DNA of 15,576 nt, from NCBI GenBank assembly GCA_020353115.1, contig CP070687.1, forward strand, positions 989,400 to 1,004,975. The letters are read 5' to 3'. The notes under the pieces are model-generated. The model did not search any database. It worked only from the letters and a program-made list of their open reading frames with translations, and was not told the origin of the DNA. The position numbers were made by a program, and so were the translations under genes. The stretch comes from Bacteroidales bacterium (lineage in GTDB: Bacteria > Bacteroidota > Bacteroidia > Bacteroidales > VadinHA17). This document shows positions 7,981-15,350 of the stretch, piece after piece; position 1 is the first letter of the stretch; every line of letters begins with the position of its first letter.

Positions 7981-9231
7981 ATGATCTATTTTAAGTTACT
8001 GAAGGAGAGTTTCTTGTTTGCATACCATTCCGTAATTGTAAATAAGCTCAGGACTTTCCTTTCACTGCTGGGTATTACCATCGGTATTTTTGCCATCATT
8101 TCCGTATTCACCGTTCTCGACTGGATGGAAAAGGCAATCCGGGACAGCATCTCATCCCTTGGAGATAATGTGGTATATATTCAAAAGTGGCCATGGTCGT
8201 TTGACCCGAATCTTGCCTGGTGGGATATAATCAAATGGCCGGTACCAACCATTAAGGAATATGAGGAGTTGAAGCACAAGTCGGAAAAAGCTGAAGCGAT
8301 GGCATTTTCAGTTATTATAGGGGTTACGGTGGAATACGGGAACAATTCTGCTGAAGATATTGCATTGTGGTCCCCGACACATGATTTCGAAACCGTCCGG
8401 TCATTTGAAATAGAACAAGGACGTTATTTTTCACTTTTCGAATCAAACAGCGGGAAGAACAGGGCAATAATCGGGGCGGACCTGGCGGAGAAACTTTTCG
8501 AAAACAAGAATCCTATTGGTAAAGAAATTGAGATCCGGGGAAGGAAACTGATGGTGATCGGGGTATTTAAGAAGGAAGGTGCTGGTGGTATAAGTGACGA
8601 AGGGCTTGACGAATCCGTTGTCATTCCTATAAATTTTACCCGCAATATTGTAAATATACGGAGTGAATCATTAAATCCGTTGATCATTGTCCGGGCCAGG
8701 GAAGGAGTATCCGTTCCCGAGTTAAAGGATGAGCTTACAAGTATCCTTCGTGCTCACCGCAGGTTAAAACCTTCTGCGATCGACAACTTTTCACTGAACC
8801 AGGCAAGCCTTTTACAACAGGGTTTTGATGCCGTATTTGCAGGTATCAACCTCGGGGGCTGGATCATAGGCGGATTTTCCATTCTCGTGGGAGGATTTGG
8901 CATTGCCAACATTATGTTTGTATCTGTAAAAGAGAGGACAAACATTATTGGCATCCAGAAAGCGCTTGGTGCAAAAAAAAGATTCATTCTTCAGCAATTT
9001 CTATACGAAGCGATACTTCTATCCCTCGTAGGAGGGATTCTCGGATTGCTACTGGTTTTTCTCGGTACCATTATCCTGAATGCAAAATGGGATCTGAATA
9101 TGTATCTCACGATTGGGAATATGATTCTCGGCATTACCATATCTGCCGTAATCGGGATTGTGGCCGGATATACACCGGCAAGTACTGCTGCACGACTCGA
9201 TCCTGTTGAAGCCATCGGTACGACATTCTGA
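7981..9231 (+). CDS. ABC transporter permease, MacB/FtsX type
   Basis: The protein has the layout of MacB-like permeases, which work by mechanotransmission with a cytoplasmic ATPase to export peptides, antibiotics, lipoproteins or other envelope substrates. In its 416 residues one N-terminal membrane helix (about 22-46, after NKLRTFLSLLGI) is followed by a periplasmic MacB_PCD domain (about 50-280). Three C-terminal helices follow (about 288-312, 340-366 and 378-400), with the FtsX signature FGIANIMFVSVKERTNIIGI in the first cytoplasmic stretch and ALGAKK (328-333) before the second. The end has the usual AARLDPVEAI. No ATPase or membrane-fusion gene is adjacent, so its partners must be encoded elsewhere, which is common for these genes in Bacteroidetes. 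The ATG start has no clear Shine-Dalgarno. The substrate cannot be predicted. Confidence 0.9.
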   Translation: MIYFKLLKESFLFAYHSVIVNKLRTFLSLLGITIGIFAIISVFTVLDWMEKAIRDSISSLGDNVVYIQKWPWSFDPNLAWWDIIKWPVPTIKEYEELKHKSEKAEAMAFSVIIGVTVEYGNNSAEDIALWSPTHDFETVRSFEIEQGRYFSLFESNSGKNRAIIGADLAEKLFENKNPIGKEIEIRGRKLMVIGVFKKEGAGGISDEGLDESVVIPINFTRNIVNIRSESLNPLIIVRAREGVSVPELKDELTSILRAHRRLKPSAIDNFSLNQASLLQQGFDAVFAGINLGGWIIGGFSILVGGFGIANIMFVSVKERTNIIGIQKALGAKKRFILQQFLYEAILLSLVGGILGLLLVFLGTIILNAKWDLNMYLTIGNMILGITISAVIGIVAGYTPASTAARLDPVEAIGTTF

Positions 9232-9426
9232 ATGGATCGCACCATCAGTTGATGTTAGCTATTTTTCGCTTCGCTTCCTTCCAGCATCTCCGGATAATAC
9301 GTATAAAGTCAAAACCCTGACCTTCGCCGACAAGCTATCTGTATCACTTCCATCCGGACGGGCATTCCTGCCCGAAAAATAAAGGCAGATTTTAGTAGGG
9401 AGAAGAGAGAGGAAATCCTAAACCAA

Positions 9427-9446
9427 GTCCTGAATAATCTTCAGAC
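9427..9446. terminator. Possible bidirectional terminator between convergent genes
   Basis: GTCCTGAA and TTCAGAC pair as a 7-bp stem with one bulged C and a 5-base loop. TTCTTT follows on the plus strand and a T-rich TTGGTTT follows on the minus strand. It lies between the ABC permease and mgtE, which converge. The stem is modest and the T-tracts are interrupted. Confidence 0.25.
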
Positions 9447-9492
9447 TTCTTTAGACAGCTGGATTAAAATTGTACGCTTTGCAAGGATTACC

Positions 9493-10872
9493 CTAAAAAA
9501 TCCCGAAAAGGATCTTACCGATCATCAGGTAAAGGAACAATCCCATGATATCGTTCATTGTAGTAATAAAAGGGCCTGTTGCAAGTGCCGGGTCGATTTT
9601 CAGTTTGTTAAGGATCAGCGGGATTATGGTACCAAAAAGGGCCGCAAAAATGATTACAATCAGCAGTGAGCAGCTCACAGTAAGGGTGAGTGCAAAAAAC
9701 TTTGATTCCCTTGGATCGCTTATAAAATAATTGGAAGCAAAGATCAGGACTGCCAGAATCAAACCGTTGATAAACGCAACTGCAAATTCTTTAAGAAGCT
9801 TCTTACCGGTACTTTCCAGCCCCATTGATTTACTGGCAATCGCCTGTACAACGATTGCGGATGATTGAATTCCCACATTTCCGCCCATAGCGGCAATCAG
9901 GGGAATAAAGAAGGCGAGTTTCGGGTAGTTAACCAGGTCCGGTTCATAATGACCAATTACCAATGCTCCCAGAATTCCACCTGCCAGTCCGATCAGCAAC
10001 CAGGGAAGCCTTGCCCTGGTTAATACCATAACTTTATCTGAGGGTTGTACATCTTCGGTAATACCTGAAGCCATCTGGTAATCCTTCTCCGCTTCCTCCC
10101 TGATAAAGTCGACCACATCATCGATTGTGATCCGTCCAACAAGTCTGTCAATACCATCTGTAACAGGAAGGGCAACCAGGTCATATTTATCCATGATAAT
10201 TGCCACCTCCTCACCGGGTGTATCTGTTCGCACTGACATTACATCGGTATTGACAATATCCTTGATCTTGGCCGTATTCTGGCTCAGCAGCATCCGTTTC
10301 AAAGAGACGGTTCCCTTGAGTTTGTTGTCGTCATCCACTACATAAACATAGTATACTTCATCAACATTCGCAGCCTGCTTACTCATTTCTCTCAGGCATT
10401 TCAGTATATTCCAGTTTTCGTTCACGGCAATCAGCTCCTTTGCCATCAGTCCGCCAGCAGAATTCTCATCATAGGAGAGCAAATCGACGATATCACCAGC
10501 CTGATCGACATCATCTATATGAAGGAGTACCTCCTCGAGTTTTTCGTCGGACAGATCCGCCATCACATCTGCCGCATCATCAGAATCCATCTTATCGATG
10601 AATTGTCTGGCAATCACCTCACTAGGCAGGACTTTCAGAAATTTTTCCCGGTCATCCTCGTCCAGTTCCGCAAGTACATCAGCGGCCAATTCTCCTTCCA
10701 GGAGCAGAAACAGGAATTTTGCTTCCTCGAGGGAAAGTTCATTGTACAGCTCAGCTATATCGGCGGCATGAAGATCTTCCAGCAATTTCTTCACGGTAAG
10801 CTCGTCGTCTGCAAGTATTGCTGTCCGCATACCATCAATGAATTCCTTATTTATTTCGAATTGTGCGGCCAT
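9493..10872 (-). CDS. mgtE: Magnesium transporter MgtE
   Basis: MgtE is a homodimeric Mg2+ channel gated by cytoplasmic Mg2+ sensing. The 459 residues show the standard order. An N-terminal superhelical domain (about 15-130) has many acidic residues such as ADDE, DEDD and DSDDAAD. A YDENSAGGLM block (134-143) enters the first CBS domain (about 143-200), followed by a second CBS domain (about 206-262, with VALPVTD and GRITIDDVVDF). A plug helix comes next (about 263-285), and five membrane helices run from 287 to the end. GGNVGIQSSAI (330-340) is the family pore motif, and Asp441 in MNDIMGLFLY matches the pore aspartate that gates Mg2+. It starts 25 bases after rsmA, so the two are probably co-transcribed. 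No Mg2+ riboswitch is possible in so short a spacer. Confidence 0.97.
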   Translation of the reverse strand: MAAQFEINKEFIDGMRTAILADDELTVKKLLEDLHAADIAELYNELSLEEAKFLFLLLEGELAADVLAELDEDDREKFLKVLPSEVIARQFIDKMDSDDAADVMADLSDEKLEEVLLHIDDVDQAGDIVDLLSYDENSAGGLMAKELIAVNENWNILKCLREMSKQAANVDEVYYVYVVDDDNKLKGTVSLKRMLLSQNTAKIKDIVNTDVMSVRTDTPGEEVAIIMDKYDLVALPVTDGIDRLVGRITIDDVVDFIREEAEKDYQMASGITEDVQPSDKVMVLTRARLPWLLIGLAGGILGALVIGHYEPDLVNYPKLAFFIPLIAAMGGNVGIQSSAIVVQAIASKSMGLESTGKKLLKEFAVAFINGLILAVLIFASNYFISDPRESKFFALTLTVSCSLLIVIIFAALFGTIIPLILNKLKIDPALATGPFITTMNDIMGLFLYLMIGKILFGIF

Positions 10873-10897
10873 CCCTCGATAAATAATGGGTAGAAAC

Positions 10898-11665
10898 TTA
10901 GAATTTTCCCTCGACCACCCTTGTTAATTCTATAAATTGTTCAACCTGAAGTTGCTCAGGTCTTTGTTTCATAAATTCGTGATCAAGCTCCAAATTTAAC
11001 AAAATAGTTTTTAAAGAATTACGTAATGTTTTCCTTCTCTGATTAAAACCTGCCCTGACCAGTCTGAAAAACAATTCTTCATTGCAGGGAAGCTTTTCCG
11101 TTTCATTCCGGACCAAACGGATAACGGCGGATTTCACCTTTGGTACAGGAATAAATACCTTTTCACTTACCGTAAATAAATATTCAATATTATAATAAGC
11201 CTTAAGCAGAACGCTTAGGATACCATAGGCTTTGGTTCCTGGACCCGACCGTATCCTGTCAGCCACTTCTTTCTGGATCATACAGACCACCTCCCTGATG
11301 ATATTCCTGTTTTCGAGGATTTTAAAAAATATCTGTCCCGAAATATTATAGGGAAGGTTACCGATAAGGGCAACCGGTTCATCAAATCTTTTCCGGATAT
11401 CAAATTTCAGAAAATCGGCATGAATGATTTCGTCTTCACTTTCAGGGAAGTTCCGGATAAGATACCTGACCGATTCCCTGTCTGCTTCAATAAAATAGGT
11501 TTTAAACCGGCTTTCTTCAACAAGGAATTGTGTCAGTGCTCCGAGACCCGGTCCTACTTCGAGCACGATTTTTATACCCTTCGCTTTCAAGCCCGATACA
11601 ATCTTTCTGGCGATATTCCGGTCGGTTAAATAGTGTTGTCCCAGGCTTTTTTTGGCTCTTATCAT
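10898..11665 (-). CDS. rsmA: 16S rRNA (adenine(1518)-N6/adenine(1519)-N6)-dimethyltransferase RsmA (KsgA)
   Basis: RsmA dimethylates two adjacent adenines in the 3' terminal hairpin of 16S rRNA late in 30S assembly, using S-adenosylmethionine. The 255-residue protein begins with KKSLGQHYLTD (5-15), the family N-terminus. SAM motif I is LEVGPGLGALT (35-45), Glu60 is the acidic residue that binds the SAM ribose, Asp84 follows in HADFLKFD, and the catalytic motif is NLPYNIS (103-109). The C-terminal GFNQRRKTLRNSLK is also typical. The ATG at 11665 gives the expected N-terminus. It lies 87 bases after the SPFH gene and 25 bases before mgtE; I recall rsmA next to mgtE in other Bacteroidetes, which fits shared transcription rather than shared function. 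Confidence 0.97.
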   Translation of the reverse strand: MIRAKKSLGQHYLTDRNIARKIVSGLKAKGIKIVLEVGPGLGALTQFLVEESRFKTYFIEADRESVRYLIRNFPESEDEIIHADFLKFDIRKRFDEPVALIGNLPYNISGQIFFKILENRNIIREVVCMIQKEVADRIRSGPGTKAYGILSVLLKAYYNIEYLFTVSEKVFIPVPKVKSAVIRLVRNETEKLPCNEELFFRLVRAGFNQRRKTLRNSLKTILLNLELDHEFMKQRPEQLQVEQFIELTRVVEGKF

Positions 11666-11752
11666 ATCATTTACAAAACAATACCCGGTATAAATCTGAA
11701 GGCATCCTTGGATGGGGCTTGTACGTACCGGTTCCCCCGCAAAAAAATCCTT

Positions 11753-12682
11753 TTATGAATCCTTTTTTCTTGTGGAATCCATCACGGATGTTGCCGTTGC
11801 GATCACACTCGAAATATCAGCCATATTTGTCGGAATGATCAATGAATTATTTGTACCTGCCAGTTTACCGAATTCTTCAAGGTATTGTTCTGCTATTCTC
11901 AGGTTTACTGCATCCTTACCGCCTTCATCCATAATGGCGTTGGCAATTTCACGAATTCCTTTTGCGGTGGCCATTGCCACTCGTTCAATTTCAGCCGCTT
12001 TACCATCGGCTTCATTCATCATTCGCTGTTTCTCGCCTTCTGATCGTTTGATTAGCTCCTGCTTATCGCCCTCGGCTACATTTATTTTTGCCTGTTTTTC
12101 CCCCTCCGATTCAGCTATCATGGCTCTCTTTTCCCGTTCGGCCCTCATCTGTTTCTCCATGGCATCTTTTATACTTTGAGGCGGAACGATATTCTTCACT
12201 TCATAACGGGTTACTTTAACGCCCCAGGGATCACTGGCTGTATCAACGGCCTCCACAATATTCGTATTAATTACATCTCTTTCCTCGAAGGTTTTATCCA
12301 GTTCCATTCGTCCGATGATACTTCTCATAGTGGTCTGGGCAATCTGGATGGATGCAAACCGGTAATTATCAATTCCATACGATGCTTTCTTGGGATCAAT
12401 CACCTGAAGATAAAGAATCCCGTCCACTTCAACAGCAATGTTATCTTTTGTAATACAGGTCTGCGAAGCCACATCAATAGCCTGCTCCTTAAGTGTATGC
12501 TTATACCTGATCTTGTCAACAAAGGGCACAACCATATGAAATCCGGCCTGCCATGTAGTTTTAAACTTCCCCAGTCTCTCAACAATATATGCCGATCTCT
12601 GCGGTACAACTTTCAGGGAAGAAATGAAAATAATAAAAACAAAAAAGAGAATGCCAATTAGAATAATGGTTGAGGGGTTCAT
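11753..12682 (-). CDS. qmcA: SPFH/Band 7 (stomatin/QmcA-like) membrane protein
   Basis: SPFH proteins form large membrane-bound oligomeric cages associated with membrane microdomains and protease control. The 309 residues start with one hydrophobic helix (about 5-22). The Band 7 domain follows, with VVPQRSAYIVERLGKF (25-40), AGFHMVVPFVD (46-56) and the stomatin-type segment around ITKDNIAVEVDGILYLQV (77-94). A long charged coiled coil (about 172-240) contains a repeated EGxKQ-like unit at about 11-residue spacing (ESEGEKQ, AEGDKQ, SEGEKQ, ADGKAAE). The conserved tail is around NNSLIIPTNMADI. Paired with an NfeD-like gene 3 bases upstream, it matches the E. coli qmcA-ybbJ arrangement. Translation probably uses the GGAGGA site just inside the end of the upstream gene. 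The gene symbol is by resemblance only. Confidence 0.9.
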   Translation of the reverse strand: MNPSTIILIGILFFVFIIFISSLKVVPQRSAYIVERLGKFKTTWQAGFHMVVPFVDKIRYKHTLKEQAIDVASQTCITKDNIAVEVDGILYLQVIDPKKASYGIDNYRFASIQIAQTTMRSIIGRMELDKTFEERDVINTNIVEAVDTASDPWGVKVTRYEVKNIVPPQSIKDAMEKQMRAEREKRAMIAESEGEKQAKINVAEGDKQELIKRSEGEKQRMMNEADGKAAEIERVAMATAKGIREIANAIMDEGGKDAVNLRIAEQYLEEFGKLAGTNNSLIIPTNMADISSVIATATSVMDSTRKKDS

Positions 12683-12685
12683 GGT

Positions 12686-13147
12686 TTATTCCTCCATTTT
12701 TAGTGGTTCGACTTTTAATATTATACTGTCTTTTCCTGTTATCCGGACACGTGTTCCTTCATCAATACTCTGGTCCGACTCGGCTTCCCATTGTGTGCCT
12801 TTGAAACTCACCTTACCCTGAATACCGGGTTTTATCGGTGTTTTAACGATTGCTGTCTTACCAATAAATTCCTCATCCAGTGAACCTTCCTGATTTGTAT
12901 CTTCTTTAAAAAACCGCCTTTTGAGGTAATTTCTCAAAAGAGCCAGGGATAGTACTGAGGATACGGTAAAAATCAGAATCTGAATGTTGATGTCGATATC
13001 AAAAAACACACAGCTCAAGGCCGTGATCCACGCTCCCACACCGAAGAAGACGATAACAAGTCCGGGAACGATCAGCTCAAGAAGCAGGAAAACAAGTCCT
13101 ATCAGAAACCAGATGACAGGTGTGGTTAATAAGGCTTTTATGTCCAT
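12686..13147 (-). CDS. NfeD-like (YbbJ-type) membrane protein with OB-fold domain
   Basis: NfeD-like proteins are partners of SPFH/stomatin proteins in the membrane. This 153-residue protein is the short type without the ClpP-like protease domain. Three membrane helices occupy about residues 11-29, 31-50 and 55-73; the first contains LLLELIVPG, where Glu and Pro-Gly are typical. A basic stretch (LKRRFFK) marks the cytoplasmic side, and a C-terminal OB-fold runs from about 92 to 148, with IGKTAIVKTPIKPGIQGKVS and GTRVRITGKDSIILKVEPL. The ATG start lies in a CCATGG palindrome. It is the first gene of the nfeD-SPFH-rsmA-mgtE run. A weak box TCCATTTG (minus, 13170-13177) 22 bases upstream differs from TAnnTTTG at one position and could be its promoter. 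Confidence 0.9.
   Translation of the reverse strand: MDIKALLTTPVIWFLIGLVFLLLELIVPGLVIVFFGVGAWITALSCVFFDIDINIQILIFTVSSVLSLALLRNYLKRRFFKEDTNQEGSLDEEFIGKTAIVKTPIKPGIQGKVSFKGTQWEAESDQSIDEGTRVRITGKDSIILKVEPLKMEE
12690..12695 (-). promoter_or_regulatory. Shine-Dalgarno of the SPFH gene
   Basis: On the minus strand GGAGGA lies 7 bases before the SPFH ATG and overlaps the last codons and stop region of the nfeD-like gene. It is one of only two clear Shine-Dalgarno sites noticed in the window and fixes the SPFH start. Confidence 0.65.
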
Positions 13148-13554
13148 GGTTAATCAGAATTACGTTTATCAAATGGATTTTCGTTTATATGTTCAATTTT
13201 GGCAGGGTTACAACCTTGTTTATGCAGACCTGTATAAAAGCTGTTTTAAATGTAATAAAAATAACATGTTAAAAGAATGTTTACCGGAAACTTCTGACAA
13301 TTACATAAGGGAAAGGGTATCATACGGATTCGAGTATGGAAGGAATTAATACGGAACATTCAACCGTCATCTGTATGGGATAGCAGAACATTAATCGATC
13401 CGCCTTATATAAACAACGGAGAGCGAAAAGATACAGTTGGAAACGTTTCAGGGTTTACCCCCCTGAGACAAATAATCCAAGGCTTCTCTCTCAGGTATGA
13501 AATAACCACGGCGTATTCCGCTACCGGTTATTAATATATCATTTTTGCTATTGT
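13148..13554. other. 407-base intergenic stretch without a supported gene
   Basis: This region lies between the CHAD gene stop and the nfeD-like gene start, both on the minus strand. I see no convincing gene. A 67-codon plus-strand frame (13146-13349) opens at an ATG overlapping the nfeD start, but its residues match nothing I know. Two dyads are present: GTTTCAGGG/CCCTGAGAC (13445-13453 and 13461-13469, nine pairs including one G.T) and AATAACC/GGTTATT (13501-13507 and 13526-13532). A palindrome GAAACGTTTC (13440-13449) overlaps the first. Confidence 0.6.
13498..13532 (-). terminator. Possible terminator after the CHAD gene
   Basis: About 25 bases past the CHAD stop on the minus strand, AATAACC and GGTTATT form a perfect 7-bp stem with an 18-base loop that contains a further 3-bp GCG/CGC pairing. 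The stem runs into a short TTATTTC. The T-tract is short, so this is tentative. Confidence 0.3.
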
Positions 13555-14409
13555 CTATTCCGGCGGAGGATGAAGGATAAAACGCACCGTTTCTTTAAGA
13601 CCGTCGCTTATTTTGCCCAGGAGTTCCAGATTATCTCTCTCTATCCGGTCAATTAATTCCCTGAAAGTGAGGTTATGGGATTTATTTTTCTCTTTCCTGT
13701 TCTTAAGTAGTTTCCGAACCGATTTTATCAGGATCACCCTGTCATGCCATTCTCCGATCTGCAGTGCCGTTTCTTTCAGTGCTACAATCGAATTGCTTTT
13801 ATATCTTTCAGGATTCATTTTGCAAAGGAGGGATAAAATAGGATCGATTGCTTTAAGATCCATCCTGATCTTATGGACATTTTTAGGAGTTTGTTCCCTG
13901 CCCAGCAATTGTTTGATAAATTTCGCCTTCCCCTGGATATAAGAATCCATTTTACCAATCAGTTCTTTTTTCCCGATCTGGATGCAATAATTTCTTATCA
14001 TCCCGATGGTATGATCAAATGCTATTTTGTCGAATCCTTTTACGGCTTTTTTTAATTTCTGAATGGTGGTGATCTGCGATTTCTCGAGAAAAACATTATA
14101 TATCATCATGGAATCGGGGTGCAATTCATATTTCTGGAGGAGCTGTAGATTTACCTGTCCTTCCCTTAATACTCCGGCACTCTTGAAGATATCCCAGATT
14201 GGTTTCAGGTGGTAGTCGGCTTTGAAATTAAGGTCGGTGGCACTTTCTATTAACTGGTATATGGCATTTATTCTTTTCGCATTCACCCTGAGCTGGTGAA
14301 TATCCTCAATTTCATAGGTTTTTTTTGCTTTATCCAGGAAATGCAAAAAAGACCTGATCTTTTCGTCGTAAAGATCACTTAAGAAGGTTCCCTTTTCAGT
14401 TTCAGCCAT
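13555..14409 (-). CDS. CHAD domain-containing protein
   Basis: CHAD domains are all-helical, histidine- and lysine/arginine-rich domains known in other proteins to bind inorganic polyphosphate. The 284-residue protein is a single CHAD domain made of two similar halves. The first has IHQLRVNAKRINAI (37-50, with His38, Arg41, Lys45, Arg46) and IFKSAGVLREGQV (74-86); the second has VHKIRMDLKAIDPIL (178-192, with His179, Arg182, Lys186) and LQIGEWHDRVIL (216-227). There is no signal peptide, so it is probably cytoplasmic. No CYTH/triphosphatase domain is fused to it, unlike some CHAD proteins. The many Lys and Arg residues fit binding to a polyanion. The gene follows the kinase-like gene on the same strand after 97 bases, so the two may be co-transcribed. 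The exact role is unknown. Confidence 0.85.
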   Translation of the reverse strand: MAETEKGTFLSDLYDEKIRSFLHFLDKAKKTYEIEDIHQLRVNAKRINAIYQLIESATDLNFKADYHLKPIWDIFKSAGVLREGQVNLQLLQKYELHPDSMMIYNVFLEKSQITTIQKLKKAVKGFDKIAFDHTIGMIRNYCIQIGKKELIGKMDSYIQGKAKFIKQLLGREQTPKNVHKIRMDLKAIDPILSLLCKMNPERYKSNSIVALKETALQIGEWHDRVILIKSVRKLLKNRKEKNKSHNLTFRELIDRIERDNLELLGKISDGLKETVRFILHPPPE

Positions 14410-14506
14410 GATATGTCAGAATGGAAATCATTCTATTAATCAGTTTACAATCGGAAACTATCCATTAACCCGAAACACGGATATCCCAATGTTGATCGCA
14501 GGAGAA

Positions 14507-15262
14507 TCAGGGTAATAAATCGGGTTCCCACCGTTCGATCCAGGAATTTTTCTTCCCTTTCAGCAGCGAAACAAAGGCATTTAAGGCTTTCCCAGCATCT
14601 CCGATCGGGTAATAAAATGCATCCCAGTTTTCACTGTCCTCGCCATCATGGTTGGGAATAATATTTTCGAAAATATGTGCTTCTTTAAGCTCCCTGTAAG
14701 CGCTTGAAGCACGTCTTTCTATGTTCTCGAGATCTTCCAGGCTGAGTTCCGGTTTTTGCCGGCGTGTACGCCGAAGCAGTTTTCTCCTCATGATATCTGT
14801 AATCATATCCGGAAGGGTTACATGCCTCTCCGGTGCTTTCAAAAAGAGGATTTCATCACGAGACAGGGGAGCCATAAAAGCACTCCGTTTCTTCACCTCT
14901 TTCAGTGAGGGATGGGTAAGCAGTGTTCGTCCGATAAATGGATTACCTTCGAAAAAGAGATCTCCCGTTTCAAGCTTATCCGAAACCTCTTTCAGATCCA
15001 GCGCCTGAAGGTCTCCACGAACATCCATAACCACATACCGGTCATTCGATGTAAGTGTCTCAATAAACTCACGTTTCCTGAAATAGTAATCAACCCCATC
15101 CTCCTCACCTGGACGAATATTACGGCTATTGTACAGGACCACAAGATGCATCCTGTTCCTGAGGTCCGGATAGATTCGTTTTAATGCCTTGTCTAACGGA
15201 CTCTTTCCAACACAAGATGGCCCGGCAAGAATAACGAGTCGGCCACTTTTTTTTTCTGTCAT
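14507..15262 (-). CDS. Guanylate kinase-like nucleotide kinase, divergent
   Basis: The 251-residue product from the ATG at 15262 resembles guanylate kinase, which phosphorylates GMP to GDP with ATP. The P-loop is GPSCVGKS (14-21), as in Gmk except that Pro follows where Ser or Thr is usual. NSRNIRPGEEDGVDYYF keeps the two arginines and the GExxGxDYxF end of the Gmk signature. The next GMP-binding segment (HGxxYGT in Gmk) reads RGDLQALDL, and the expected DxxG segment reads EGNPFIG, so GMP contacts seem to be lost. The lid and C-terminal RRASSAYRELKEA and IIPNHD segments fit the fold, and the C-terminus is longer than usual. A GTG at 15343 would add 27 residues, but those look non-coding and would overlap promoter-like sequence, so I prefer the ATG. 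Nine A in a row cover codons 3-6. It could be a nucleotide or other small-molecule kinase; substrate unknown. Confidence 0.75.
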   Translation of the reverse strand: MTEKKSGRLVILAGPSCVGKSPLDKALKRIYPDLRNRMHLVVLYNSRNIRPGEEDGVDYYFRKREFIETLTSNDRYVVMDVRGDLQALDLKEVSDKLETGDLFFEGNPFIGRTLLTHPSLKEVKKRSAFMAPLSRDEILFLKAPERHVTLPDMITDIMRRKLLRRTRRQKPELSLEDLENIERRASSAYRELKEAHIFENIIPNHDGEDSENWDAFYYPIGDAGKALNAFVSLLKGKKNSWIERWEPDLLP

Positions 15263-15350
15263 AATAAAATACCTGAATTCCAGAAAAGAAATAGAACGGA
15301 TCGGGTATATCTCCAATTCATCCGGATCCGGACAGAATATCACTCAATAT

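Noticed and set aside
9158..9382. 74-codon plus-strand frame overlapping the end of the permease gene
   Set aside because: It starts inside the permease gene in another frame, has no start signal and no recognisable sequence.
10873..10897. Mg2+ riboswitch or leader before mgtE
   Set aside because: Only 25 bases separate mgtE from rsmA, which leaves no room for a structured riboswitch.
11721..11728. GTACGTAC palindrome between the SPFH gene and rsmA as a terminator or operator
   Set aside because: The perfect part is only 8 bases, has no loop or T-tract, and the flanking GGGG/CCCC pairing leaves a 16-base unpaired interior.
15263..15343. 27-residue N-terminal extension of the kinase-like protein from the GTG at 15343
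   Set aside because: The extension has no kinase-fold features, the normal Gmk-like N-terminus begins at the ATG at 15262, and the GTG lies only eight bases from promoter-like sequence.
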